64,000 bases of DNA from Bacteroidota bacterium (GTDB lineage: Bacteria > Bacteroidota > Ignavibacteria > Palsa-1295), in assembly GCA_021324685.1 (NCBI GenBank), contig JAJPIQ010000082.1:1-64000 (forward strand), given 5' to 3'. Both the position numbers and the translations under genes were made by a program. Shown in pieces: positions 44,100-51,545 of this stretch; position 1 is the stretch's first letter; each line of letters starts with the position of its first letter. The notes under the pieces are model-generated. The model was not told the DNA's origin, searched no databases, and saw only the letters and a list, made by a program, of their open reading frames with translations.

Positions 44100-45728
44100 T
44101 TACAGGACATCGTCATCCAGATCGAGATCGACCGCGCCTGGATCGACCTCGTTCTTATCCTCTTCCGGAATGCCTTCCCGTCCGTCCTTCATAAGATTGA
44201 ACTTTCGCATCTTTGTATATAAGTGCGAGCGCTGAATATCGAGCGCTTCGGCCGTGCGGCTAATGTTCCAGTTTTGCTCTCGTAACTTCTCTTCGATGTA
44301 GGCTTTTTCCGCACGGTCCTTGAATTCCTGGAACGTCGGCGCCTGCATCGCCTCATCGAGCGGATGTGAATTTACGAGCGAGTACCGCTCGTGCGTTTCG
44401 TGAACGTTTTCCATACGCCTGCGGTCGGCCGAAGTAAGGATAACGCTCCGGGCAAGGTCGTCATTTTGCGCCAGCGGTTTTGTCTCTTCGCCGTTCGGAG
44501 CGGGGCCGCTTGATGGGTGGCCGTTCGAAGCAGATGGCACGGCATCGCTCACGGAGAACGCAAGGCCAAGACGTTCGACGTCTTCGACGCGAACGATGTC
44601 CCCCGGCACGAGGATTACAATGCGCTCGATCACGTTGCGCAGTTCGCGAATATTGCCCGTAAACGGCAGCGACGTGAGCAACTTCATCGCCGCATCGTCG
44701 AAGCGGACCGGCTTCCGGTTCATCTCGGTCGCAAACTCTTCGCCAAAGGCGCGTACTAACATCGGGATATCCTCGCGCCGCTCGCGGAGCGGCGGAACGT
44801 AGACGGGGATCACGTTCAACCGATGATACAAATCTTCGCGGAAGCGGCCGTGGCGAATTTCTTCCGATAAATTCTTATTCGTCGCGGCCAGGATGCGCAC
44901 GTTGACCGGTATAGGACGCCCCGTCGAACTTCCGACCCGCTCCAAACGGCCCTCCTCGATCACACGCAGCATTTTCGCCTGCGCTTCGAGCGACATGTCG
45001 CCGACCTCGTCCAAAAAAAGCGTTCCCATATCGGCCTGTTCGAATTTGCCGATCCGCTGGGTGACGGCGCCTGTAAACGATCCCTTTTCGTGGCCGAACA
45101 GCTCGCTTTCGATCAGGTCTTTCGGGATCGCCGCGCAATTCACTTCCACAAACGGTTTGTCCGCCCGCTTGGACGCCCGGTGCACGGCGCGCGCCACGAG
45201 TTCTTTGCCGGTCCCATTTTCGCCGGTGATCAGGATGCGCGCTTCGGTCGGGGCGACGCGCTCGATAATGGCGCGGATATTCCGCATCGCGGCGGAAGTT
45301 CCCAGCATCCGTTCCTTGCCCCGCAGCCGCTCCCGCATCACGCGGTTCTCGCTTACGAGCTGCTTTTTTTCGGTCGCATTCCGTACCAAAAGCAGCAGCC
45401 GCTGGCGGTCCGGCGGTTTCTCGACGAAATCGAATGCCCCGCGCTTCGTCGCTTCGACCGCGGTTTCGATCGTGCCATGGCCCGAGATCATGATGACCGG
45501 CACTTCCGGGCGCACTTCCTTCAGCTTTTCGAGCGTCTCGATGCCGTCCATCCCTGGCATTTTGACATCGAGCAGGATGCAGTCGATCGGCCCTTCGGAG
45601 TCCTGCGCGAGCCGAAGCCCTTCGATGCCGCTCTCGGCCGTCGTCACCTGATGCTGCTCGTACTCGAAGATCATCGCGAGCGTATCGCGGATCCCGGCTT
45701 CGTCGTCGATAATGAGAATATGGGCCAT
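44100..45728 (-). CDS. NtrC-type sigma54-dependent response regulator
   Basis: 542 residues. Receiver domain with phospho-acceptor Asp54 in CILLDVKMPGMDG, acidic pair IIDDE, and KPP near residue 105. The AAA+ domain has Walker A TGENGTGKELVARAV, the sigma54-contact loop as GSFTGA (variant of GAFTGA), and a DMSLEAQAKMLR region. The C-terminal Fis-type helix-turn-helix is NWNISRTAEALDIQRSHLY. It would activate sigma54 promoters when phosphorylated. No histidine kinase is adjacent, so the kinase is elsewhere. A roughly 60-residue linker between AAA+ and HTH is longer than in NtrC. 45729-46049 upstream contains repeats but no kinase. Confidence 0.95.
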   Translation of the reverse strand: MAHILIIDDEAGIRDTLAMIFEYEQHQVTTAESGIEGLRLAQDSEGPIDCILLDVKMPGMDGIETLEKLKEVRPEVPVIMISGHGTIETAVEATKRGAFDFVEKPPDRQRLLLLVRNATEKKQLVSENRVMRERLRGKERMLGTSAAMRNIRAIIERVAPTEARILITGENGTGKELVARAVHRASKRADKPFVEVNCAAIPKDLIESELFGHEKGSFTGAVTQRIGKFEQADMGTLFLDEVGDMSLEAQAKMLRVIEEGRLERVGSSTGRPIPVNVRILAATNKNLSEEIRHGRFREDLYHRLNVIPVYVPPLRERREDIPMLVRAFGEEFATEMNRKPVRFDDAAMKLLTSLPFTGNIRELRNVIERIVILVPGDIVRVEDVERLGLAFSVSDAVPSASNGHPSSGPAPNGEETKPLAQNDDLARSVILTSADRRRMENVHETHERYSLVNSHPLDEAMQAPTFQEFKDRAEKAYIEEKLREQNWNISRTAEALDIQRSHLYTKMRKFNLMKDGREGIPEEDKNEVDPGAVDLDLDDDVL

Positions 45729-45819
45729 AGATCGCAGTCCCTACTGTACTAATTCCTGAACACTAAGGATGGTTCTCTAACTTTCATTCATCGTCCAGGA
45801 CCCATAAAAAACCAGCTTT

Positions 45820-45912
45820 GTCATACCCGCGGATGCTGGTATCCAGTGCTCGAATGACCGGGTAGCGTGAGATTTCAAATACCGCCTGGATTCCCGCCTT
45901 CGCGGGAATGAC
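45820..45912. repeat. Pair of inverted REP-like repeats
   Basis: Copy 1 (45820-45846, beginning GTCATACCCGCGG) and copy 2 (45886-45912, ending CGCGGGAATGAC) are inverted relatives: copy 1 read backwards differs from copy 2 at 5 of 27 positions. Copy 2 contains an 8-bp hairpin, ATTCCCGC/GCGGGAAT with loop CTTC. The sequence matches the widespread 'GTCATTCCCGCGAAGGCGGG' style of intergenic repeat. A weak third copy lies at about 45951-45972. Confidence 0.65.
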
Positions 45913-45996
45913 ATTACGGGCCGGATTTCCGTCCCCGATCAGGTCGAGGACCGGCTATTCGCGGGAGTGACCTTTAAAATTCACGAATTTCACGGA

Positions 45997-46045
45997 TTGC
46001 TTCCCCAACTTCTCGGGGACCGCGCTTCGGGTTCCTCGCAATGAC
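45997..46045. repeat. Degenerate 'TTGC...CTCGCAATGAC' repeat
   Basis: A TTGC...GCAA bracket encloses CTTCTCGGGGACCGCGC and ends CTCGCAATGACG, resembling the common intergenic repeat of the type ATTGCTTCG...TCCTCGCAATGACG. It is adjacent to the REP-like pair. It overlaps nothing coding; the hom gene ends at 46050. Confidence 0.45.
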
Positions 46046-46049
46046 GTTA

Positions 46050-47105
46050 TTAAAAGTTCCTCGACGGGGAGGTGTTAAAATCGTTATCGGCTTTGATCAG
46101 GGAGACAAGATCGCTGACGACGGCGCTGGCGGTCGGGAGGCTTCCGGCGCCTTTGCCATAGAGCACCTGCGGTCCCGCATGGACCGCTGCAATTTCGAGG
46201 GCATTGAACTCGTCCCGAGTATGAGCAAAAAGGTGCGAAACGGGAATCCGCTCCGGACGGACGCGGGCTTCGACCGCTCCGGTCTCCGGATGTTTCGAAG
46301 CGCCGGCGATCAGTTTGATCGTCTCTCCGTGCTCGCGCGCAAGCGCGATGTCCTCCGCCGTGATGCGCTCGATGCCTTCGGTAATAATATCCATGGGTGG
46401 AATATGTTCGCGGAACGCGTGATACGCGAGGACCGAAAGTTTTTGCGCGGCATCGGCACCGGAGACATCGAGCGTCGGGTCCGCTTCCAAGAATCCGCGC
46501 GCGCGGGCTTCGGCACAGGCCGATTCATAGCTCGTGCCTGGTTCGGCCATGCGCGTGAGGATAAAGTTCGTCGAACCGTTGACGATCCCGCGAATGGAAC
46601 GAATGTTATCGCGCTCCCGGAGTTCGTCCAGCGCGGCAAGGACGGGAACGCTTCCGCAGACCGAAGCGGAGTAGAGAAGTTCCACGCCGTGCCGTTCGGC
46701 GACGGTCGCAAGGCGCGGAAGTTCGTGCGCGAGCACGAGCTTGTTCGCCGTGATCACGTGTTTGCGGCCTTCGAGCGCGCGTTCGATAAACGAAGCGGCT
46801 TCGTACCGGCCGCCCATGAGTTCGAGGACGACGTCGATGGAACCATCTTCCAGCAATTGTTCGGGACGGTCCGTAAAGAGCGTGGCCGGAGCTTCGGCGT
46901 CCCGTGGTTTTTCGAGGTCGCGGACGGCGATGCCGGCAATTTCGATTTCCGTCGAAAATTGCCGGCGGAATTCCTGCCGTTTTGCGGTGAGCACCTGCCA
47001 GACTCCGGTTCCCACGACGCCAAAACCGGCGAGGGCGATTCGAAGCCTCCGAATGTGCTTTTGCGGTCGCGCGAAAAGCGAGTGAGGTCTGATTTCTGTC
47101 GTCAT
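46050..47105 (-). CDS. hom: Homoserine dehydrogenase (ACT-less)
   Basis: Reduces aspartate semialdehyde to homoserine, the branch to methionine and threonine. 351 residues. NAD(P)-binding segment LRIALAGFGVVGTGVW; catalytic-domain motifs HVITANKLVLA, GIVNGSTNFIL and the long GFLEADPTLDVSGADAAQKL. The usual C-terminal ACT regulatory domain is missing (about 80 residues shorter than common forms), so feedback by threonine is unlikely. The stop of upstream metX overlaps its start (ATGA at 47102-47105). As the third gene of a SAM-riboswitch operon it probably serves methionine synthesis. Confidence 0.96.
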   Translation of the reverse strand: MTTEIRPHSLFARPQKHIRRLRIALAGFGVVGTGVWQVLTAKRQEFRRQFSTEIEIAGIAVRDLEKPRDAEAPATLFTDRPEQLLEDGSIDVVLELMGGRYEAASFIERALEGRKHVITANKLVLAHELPRLATVAERHGVELLYSASVCGSVPVLAALDELRERDNIRSIRGIVNGSTNFILTRMAEPGTSYESACAEARARGFLEADPTLDVSGADAAQKLSVLAYHAFREHIPPMDIITEGIERITAEDIALAREHGETIKLIAGASKHPETGAVEARVRPERIPVSHLFAHTRDEFNALEIAAVHAGPQVLYGKGAGSLPTASAVVSDLVSLIKADNDFNTSPSRNF

Positions 47106-48193
47106 GCTGCTACGGCCTCCTCGGAAATGTTGTGCTCGGAAAGGATAGGGTGGATGCGGACCGGCCTTGACGGCGTGTTTGTCCTCGACTCTAAAAATGG
47201 CCGGAGGAGCGTGGCGAGTGCCCCCGTGTCGACAAGGAACGAATCATGGCCATGGACGGCCTCGAGCGTGCGGTACTCCGCGTTGGGGACCAGGGAAGCA
47301 ACGTGCTCGATCTCCTGCGGAGGATATAACAGGTCCGAAGAGATTCCGACAAAGAGTGCACGGCCGTGCAGGCTTCGGGCGGCGCGTTCCACGCTCTGGC
47401 CTTGTGCCAGATCGTAAAGTTCCATAGCACGCGTCATGGTAAGATACGAATAGGGGGAGAACCGGGCCGCGATCTTTTCACCCTGGTGTTCGAGATACGA
47501 TTCGACTTCGAAGAGCGGCCCGTTCCGGCGGCGCGCGAACCGAGCGTCGAACTCTTCGGCGGAGCGATAGGTCGCCATGGCGATCTGACGCGCAAGCTTC
47601 ATTCCACGGACCAGTTGCTCGCGATTTTGGAGCGAGGGGTCGAACGCCAGGATCGTCTTACGGACCGTAGAACTAAAAGCGAGCCTCCACGCCGAATGCG
47701 CCGCGGAGACGGCGATCGGGGCAATGCGCTCGAAACGTTCCCCCGCGAGCAAGGCCAGCTCGAGCACGACCATGCCGCCCAGCGACCCGCCGATCGCAAG
47801 ATGGACCGTTTCAATGTGGAGGGCGTCTAACAATCGAAGTACGACACGGGCCATGTCCCGAGGAGTGATTTCCGGAAATGAGGCGAGGTATGGCCGGCCG
47901 GTCCGCGGATTCAGGCTCTCGGGTCCGGTCGTGCCATAACAGCTTCCGAGGAGGTTCGGGGCAACGATAAAGTAGCGTTCCGGATCGAGTAATGCTCCGC
48001 TGCCGATCAGGCCGCTCCACCATTCGTGCGCGGCGCTGGAGCCGGTAAGCGCATGGAGCACGAGGACCGTATTGGTTCCGGCTTCATTTTTCGTTCCATA
48101 GGAATGATAGGCGATCTCTATTTCCGACAGTGCCGCTCCCGAGTCGAGCGGAAACGGACCCGGGATCCGAAAAAAGTTCTTTTGAGTATTCAT
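47102..48193 (-). CDS. metX: Homoserine O-acetyltransferase
   Basis: Acetylates homoserine with acetyl-CoA. 363 residues, alpha/beta hydrolase fold. The catalytic Ser137 sits in IGGSLGGMVVLE. VLHALTGSSAAHEWW near residue 45, FIVAPNLLGSCYGTTGPES and a C-terminal HGHDSFLVD (catalytic His) complete the MetX pattern. Start ATG 48191-48193 lies inside a 20-bp tandem repeat (separate entry). Downstream hom overlaps by four bases (ATGA). The family is often annotated as acetyltransferase or succinyltransferase; the acyl donor is not certain from sequence alone. Confidence 0.95.
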   Translation of the reverse strand: MNTQKNFFRIPGPFPLDSGAALSEIEIAYHSYGTKNEAGTNTVLVLHALTGSSAAHEWWSGLIGSGALLDPERYFIVAPNLLGSCYGTTGPESLNPRTGRPYLASFPEITPRDMARVVLRLLDALHIETVHLAIGGSLGGMVVLELALLAGERFERIAPIAVSAAHSAWRLAFSSTVRKTILAFDPSLQNREQLVRGMKLARQIAMATYRSAEEFDARFARRRNGPLFEVESYLEHQGEKIAARFSPYSYLTMTRAMELYDLAQGQSVERAARSLHGRALFVGISSDLLYPPQEIEHVASLVPNAEYRTLEAVHGHDSFLVDTGALATLLRPFLESRTNTPSRPVRIHPILSEHNISEEAVAA

Positions 48194-48250
48194 TTCGCGT
48201 TTCCGATATTTATTTCGCAGTTTAGATATTTACTTCGCGTTTCCGGTATT
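48191..48250 (-). repeat. Three 20-bp tandem repeats at the metB/metX junction
   Basis: Plus-strand units begin at 48191, 48211 and 48231 and follow the pattern CATTTCGCGTTTCCGATATT with a few changes; 48251-48260 is the start of a fourth. The metX start codon is in the first unit. The metB stop TGA (48250-48252) overlaps an ATG (48251-48253) in an ATGA that would start a frame ending seven codons later at TAA (48230-48232). Tandem duplication has therefore separated two genes that probably once overlapped by four bases. Confidence 0.8.
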
Positions 48251-49431
48251 CATTCTGCGCGAAACGAGAATGCGTTCTGGGAATGAAGTTTAGGCGTTGC
48301 CTGACCCAGCGCACTCGAAAGGTCCTGGATGAGATCGTCCGCGTGTTCGATCCCGATAGAGATTCGGATCAGATCGTTCGTGATACCGGCGCGTTCGCGT
48401 AATTCGGGCGCCATCGAGGCGTGGCTCATCGTTGCAGGATGCTCGATGAGCGATTCTACGCCTCCGAGCGATTCGGCAAGCGAAAATATTTTGGTCCCGG
48501 CAAGGACCTCGTTGATCGTTCCATTCGCAATTCGGAAACTGATCACGCCTCCAAATCCCGAGAATTGTTCTTTGGCGAGCGCGTGCGTCGCATGCGTCGG
48601 AAGGCCGGGATAATAGACTTCGCTCACGGCAGGATGTTGAGACAAAAATTCCGCGACCTGCTGAGCGTTGGCTTCGTGTTGTTTCATGCGGACGGCCAGC
48701 GTCTTGATCCCGCGGAGCACGAGCCACGAATCGAACGAGCCGGTCGTCGTCCCGAGGGCATTCGCCAGATAATAGAACCGCCCCCCGAGTTCACGGGTCC
48801 GTGCGACGATCGCCCCTCCGACGACATCCGAATGGCCGTTCAGCCATTTTGTCGTGGAATGGACAACGACATCCGCTCCGAGTTCCAGCGGTCGAAAGAA
48901 GAACGGGGACAGGAACGTATTATCGACGGCGACCAGCAGTCCATATACTTTTGCGAGCGCGACGAGCGCACGAACGTCCACGACCTGCAGGAGCGGGTTG
49001 CTCGGCGTTTCGATCCAGAGGCAGGCGGTCTCAGGGCGAATTTCGTTCCGGACGGCCACAGGATCGCCCAGATCGACGAAGGAAACTTCGAGTTTGCCCT
49101 GCGTTTCCAGCAGTCTAAGCAAACGCGCCGTGCCTCCGTAGCAATCGTGCGTGGCAATTATATGGGCGCCGCGGTCGAAGTGCGAAAGGACGGTCGCAAT
49201 AGCCGCCATGCCGGTGGCGATGGCAACGGCTTTCGCCCCACCTTCTAAGTCGGCAAGGACGTCTTCCAGCGTGGCTCGCGTAGGGTTCCCGCTCCGGGTG
49301 TAATCGAAACCGGTGGATTCCCCCGGTTTCTTAAAACGAAAATTCGAGGTCTGGTAAATTGGGGTCCCGATCGACCCATAGGCCGGATCGGTGTGCGTGG
49401 TCGCTACAATCGTTCGTGTTTCTTGTCGCAT
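48250..49431 (-). CDS. metB: Cystathionine gamma-synthase / O-acetylhomoserine sulfhydrylase-type PLP enzyme
   Basis: 393 residues from the ATG at 49429-49431 (RQETRTIVATTHTDP); an upstream GTG at 49452 in frame is a possible alternative. PLP is bound to the lysine of VVVHSTTKWLNGHSDVVGG. Other family motifs: YTRSGNPTR, IATGMAAIATVLSHF, DNTFLSPFF, QHEANAQQVAEFL, FSLAESLGGVESLIEHPATMSHAS. It acts after MetX. Whether it uses cysteine (cystathionine) or sulfide (homocysteine) is not decided by these motifs. First gene after the SAM riboswitch leader. Confidence 0.93.
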   Translation of the reverse strand: MRQETRTIVATTHTDPAYGSIGTPIYQTSNFRFKKPGESTGFDYTRSGNPTRATLEDVLADLEGGAKAVAIATGMAAIATVLSHFDRGAHIIATHDCYGGTARLLRLLETQGKLEVSFVDLGDPVAVRNEIRPETACLWIETPSNPLLQVVDVRALVALAKVYGLLVAVDNTFLSPFFFRPLELGADVVVHSTTKWLNGHSDVVGGAIVARTRELGGRFYYLANALGTTTGSFDSWLVLRGIKTLAVRMKQHEANAQQVAEFLSQHPAVSEVYYPGLPTHATHALAKEQFSGFGGVISFRIANGTINEVLAGTKIFSLAESLGGVESLIEHPATMSHASMAPELRERAGITNDLIRISIGIEHADDLIQDLSSALGQATPKLHSQNAFSFRAE

Positions 49432-49457
49432 GAGTGAAATGATTTGGGACACTCATG
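49429..49457 (-). promoter_or_regulatory. Hairpin enclosing the metB start codon
   Basis: On the transcript CATGAGTG (49450-49457) pairs perfectly with CACTCATG (49429-49436), eight pairs with a 13-nt loop. The metB ATG is inside the 3' arm. No Shine-Dalgarno is visible between the arms, so the helix could control start-codon access. Confidence 0.55.
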
Positions 49458-49470
49458 AGACAGTCCAGGG

Positions 49471-49501
49471 CGTGGTCGTGACCGGTTACGTCGCGACCAC
49501 G
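49471..49501 (-). other. Hairpin in the metB leader
   Basis: The transcript reads CGTGGTCGCGAC, a short loop around GTAACCG, then GTCACGACCACG: about 11 of 12 paired with one C.A mismatch. It lies between the coupled mini-ORFs and the metB start hairpin. Confidence 0.45.
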
Positions 49502-49512
49502 GATGAGGCAAT

Positions 49513-49554
49513 TTCCGGATACAGGGCTTTAAAAACAAAAAGCCCTATCCGGAA
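49513..49554 (-). other. 16-bp hairpin in the metB leader
   Basis: Two stacked helices, TTCCGGATA/TATCCGGAA (9 bp) and GGGCTTT/AAAGCCC (7 bp), with a 2-nt bulge and an 8-nt loop. The second mini-ORF ends inside it (stop at 49529-49531), so translation of that ORF would open the stem. A T-rich loop is present but no terminal T-run. Confidence 0.5.
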
Positions 49555-49606
49555 AGAGGAGCGCGTTACGCTGAGTGCACCATGGGTGCGCGAAGCAGGC
49601 GCTCAT
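49529..49606 (-). CDS. Mini-ORF 2 of the metB leader (25 residues)
   Basis: Reads MSACFAHPWCTQRNALLFPD then RAFCF, with three cysteines in 25 residues. Its ATG overlaps the TGA of mini-ORF 1 (ATGA at 49603-49606), and its stop lies in the loop of the hairpin at 49513-49554. A leader peptide sensing cysteine or sulfur state is one speculative reading; no Shine-Dalgarno is visible and expression is unproven. Confidence 0.3.
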   Translation of the reverse strand: MSACFAHPWCTQRNALLFPDRAFCF

Positions 49607-49710
49607 GCCGAATAGGTCTTTATGACGCTCCGCGGATGATCTACCATCCCTCCGGAGGACCTGCGTCTTTCAGCAGGTCTATGTCTTTTCTGGATATTTT
49701 TGTTATCCAT
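49603..49710 (-). CDS. Mini-ORF 1 of the metB leader (35 residues)
   Basis: Begins ATG at 49708-49710 directly after the hairpin that follows the SAM aptamer; the peptide is very basic (MDNKNIQKRHRPAERRRSSG and on to a YSA end). Its TGA overlaps the start of mini-ORF 2. No Shine-Dalgarno, and the sequence resembles no known leader peptide. It may be chance, but ATGA coupling of two ORFs in a regulatory leader is unusual. Confidence 0.3.
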   Translation of the reverse strand: MDNKNIQKRHRPAERRRSSGGMVDHPRSVIKTYSA

Positions 49711-49712
49711 TT

Positions 49713-49735
49713 GGCGGCTATTAACATAGCGCGCC
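49713..49735 (-). other. Hairpin just downstream of the SAM aptamer
   Basis: GGCG plus GCTAT pairs with ATAGC plus CGCC around loop GTTA, nine pairs with one bulged C. It begins eight bases after the aptamer's closing helix and ends two bases before mini-ORF 1. It may be part of the expression platform. No T-run follows it. Confidence 0.5.
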
Positions 49736-49743
49736 ACCTTCGG

Positions 49744-49882
49744 CTCATCTTTCCGACATCGTCCGATGTCAGCAGGAGTTAGCACCTCGACTTAAGAATT
49801 TGCCTAAAAAGGCTGGGTAAAACCCATTCTCAACGGTTGCTACAGCGTCAGCGGGCCTGATCCCTCGGCTGTTCTCGATGAG
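49744..49882 (-). promoter_or_regulatory. SAM-I (S-box) riboswitch aptamer
   Basis: Read on the minus strand from 49882: P1 CTCATC pairs with GATGAG at 49744-49749. Conserved blocks follow in order: GAGAACAGC, GAGGGATCAGGCCC, GCTGACGCTGTAGCAACC, a long P3 arm, GAGGTGCTAACTCCTGC and P4 GACATCG/CGATGTC, then GAAAGATGAG. These are the S-box landmarks that bind S-adenosylmethionine. The P3 arm (about 40 nt) is longer than average. The downstream genes metB-metX-hom make it a methionine-feedback switch. Upstream 49883-49987 shows no ORF and only weak promoter-like sequence. Confidence 0.93.
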
Positions 49883-49987
49883 TGTCAAGCTCTCTAACGC
49901 CAACGGGGGTCAATAGTTTCCTTTGGACGGATTACGAAACCGTGAATTTCAAGGCAATAAACCGGAGCGCCCCCAACGAACAGGTTG

Positions 49988-51001
49988 CTACAGGGTCAAA
50001 AAACGTTCGACTTCTTCGACGTTCTTCGGGCTTCCGACGATGAGTGGGGTACGCTGGTGTAGTTGTTCTGGAATGATTTCGAGGACGCGCTGGCCGCCAT
50101 CGCGGGCTCTGCCGCCGGCCTGCTCGACCACGAAGGACATCGGGTTGGCTTCGTATAATAATCGCAGTTTGCCCTTGTAACTTTTTATATCTGCCGGATA
50201 GAGAAAAACGCCTCCGTAGAGCAGCGTGCGGTGAATGTCGGCGACCATGGAGCCAATATAGCGAAGGCTGTACGCTTTTTTGTTGTGCGCCGGGTCGTCC
50301 GATTTTGCCCAATCGATATAGCGTTGCACGCGCTCGTCCCATTTGTGATAATTCCCTTCATTGACGCTATAGATCGTTCCATGCTCCGGGATTCGAATCT
50401 CGTCATGCGAAAGGATAAATTCGCCGACCGAGGGATCGTACGTAAATCCATAGACCCCGCGCCCGGCCGTATAGACCAGCATCGTGGAAGGGCCGTAGAT
50501 CGTATATCCGGCGGCAACCTGTTTGAACCCCGGCTGTAAAAAGTCCTGGAGGGTTCCCGGCCCGTCGCCGGGAGTGACGCGTCGCAGGATCGAAAATATC
50601 GTTCCAATCGAAACGTTGACATCGATATTCGAGGACCCGTCCAACGGATCGAAGAGAAGGACGTACTTTCCACGTTTGTAGTGCGGCGGAATTTCGAGGA
50701 TACCCTCGTCCTCTTCGCTGGCCATTCCGCAGAGGTGCCCGCCGTGGTCCATCGCGCGATAGATCACGGTGTTGGCGAAGGCGTCGAGTTTCTGGACGAT
50801 CTCGCCCTGAATATTAACGTTCCCCGTCGCGCCGAGCGCATCGACGAGCCCCGCCTGCCCGACCTCGCGATTGATAATTTTAAACGCCAGCGTCAGGTCG
50901 CGTAACAGGGCCGAAAAATCGCCGGTGGCGCCATTCGAGCGTTCCTGCTGCTCGATGATGTGGCGCTCGATCGTGGTAACTTTATTCGAAACTAATGGCA
51001 A
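49988..51001 (-). CDS. fbp: Class I fructose-1,6-bisphosphatase
   Basis: 337 residues; gluconeogenic hydrolysis of fructose-1,6-bisphosphate. The start is probably TTG at 50999-51001 (MPLVSNKVTTIERHII). Metal/substrate motifs: ASEEDEGI, LFDPLDGSSNIDVNVSIGTIFSI, the GYTIYGPSTMLVYT segment, GVFLYPADIKSYKGKLRLLYEANPM in part, and an ending SPKNVEEVERFLTL. All match class I (FBPase I) rather than GlpX. It is separated from the SAM leader of metB by about 100 bp on the same strand. Confidence 0.97.
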   Translation of the reverse strand: MPLVSNKVTTIERHIIEQQERSNGATGDFSALLRDLTLAFKIINREVGQAGLVDALGATGNVNIQGEIVQKLDAFANTVIYRAMDHGGHLCGMASEEDEGILEIPPHYKRGKYVLLFDPLDGSSNIDVNVSIGTIFSILRRVTPGDGPGTLQDFLQPGFKQVAAGYTIYGPSTMLVYTAGRGVYGFTYDPSVGEFILSHDEIRIPEHGTIYSVNEGNYHKWDERVQRYIDWAKSDDPAHNKKAYSLRYIGSMVADIHRTLLYGGVFLYPADIKSYKGKLRLLYEANPMSFVVEQAGGRARDGGQRVLEIIPEQLHQRTPLIVGSPKNVEEVERFLTL

Positions 51002-51053
51002 CGGAGCGAAAAATAAAAAAGATCAGAAAAATAAAAATGACGAATCCATACGG

Positions 51054-51497
51054 TTAATGCGTTCCGGTATGCCCGAAGCCGCCTTCGGCTCGGACCGATT
51101 CCTGCAATTCCTCGACTTCGAGCACGGAGACTTTCTGATACTTGCTGATCACCAGTTGGGCAATGCGGGTCCCACGCTCGAAGCGAACGGGCTCCTTGCC
51201 ATGATTGATGAGGATCACTTTGAGCTCTCCGCGATAATCGGCATCGATCGTCCCGGGCGTATTCAGGCACGTGATGCCATGCTTTGCCGCAAGTCCGCTT
51301 CGTGGCCGTACCTGGCCTTCGTATCCTTCCGGAATTTCCATCGCAATGCCGGTCGGTGCCATCAGGATTTCCCCGGGTGCAATTTCGATCGTGCGATTTA
51401 TCCTCAAATCCATGCCTGCGGCATGATCCGTTGCGTATTGGGGAAGCGCAATATCGTTATCGTTCTGGTCAAGGCGTTTGATTCGTAGTTCAAGCAT
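51054..51497 (-). CDS. dut: Deoxyuridine triphosphatase
   Basis: 147 residues; hydrolyses dUTP to dUMP and pyrophosphate, keeping uracil out of DNA. The five trimeric-dUTPase motifs are visible in order: HAAGMDLRI, RPRSGLAAKHGI, NTPGTIDADYRGELKV, RFERGTRIAQLV and, at the C-terminus, RAEGGFGHTG. Length is normal. It lies 52 bp upstream of fbp on the same strand, so the two may be co-transcribed. The hemerythrin-like gene is divergent. Confidence 0.96.
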   Translation of the reverse strand: MLELRIKRLDQNDNDIALPQYATDHAAGMDLRINRTIEIAPGEILMAPTGIAMEIPEGYEGQVRPRSGLAAKHGITCLNTPGTIDADYRGELKVILINHGKEPVRFERGTRIAQLVISKYQKVSVLEVEELQESVRAEGGFGHTGTH

Positions 51498-51545
51498 GAA
51501 AAGATGTTCGAAAGATGGGATGATTTATAAGTTCTAAACCGTTTT

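Noticed and set aside
45820-46045. Insertion sequence remnant
   Set aside because: No transposase fragments; the pattern fits REP-like palindromes better.
46041-47417. 458-residue plus-strand ORF across hom and metX
   Set aside because: Opposite strand to two well-identified methionine enzymes, without motifs.
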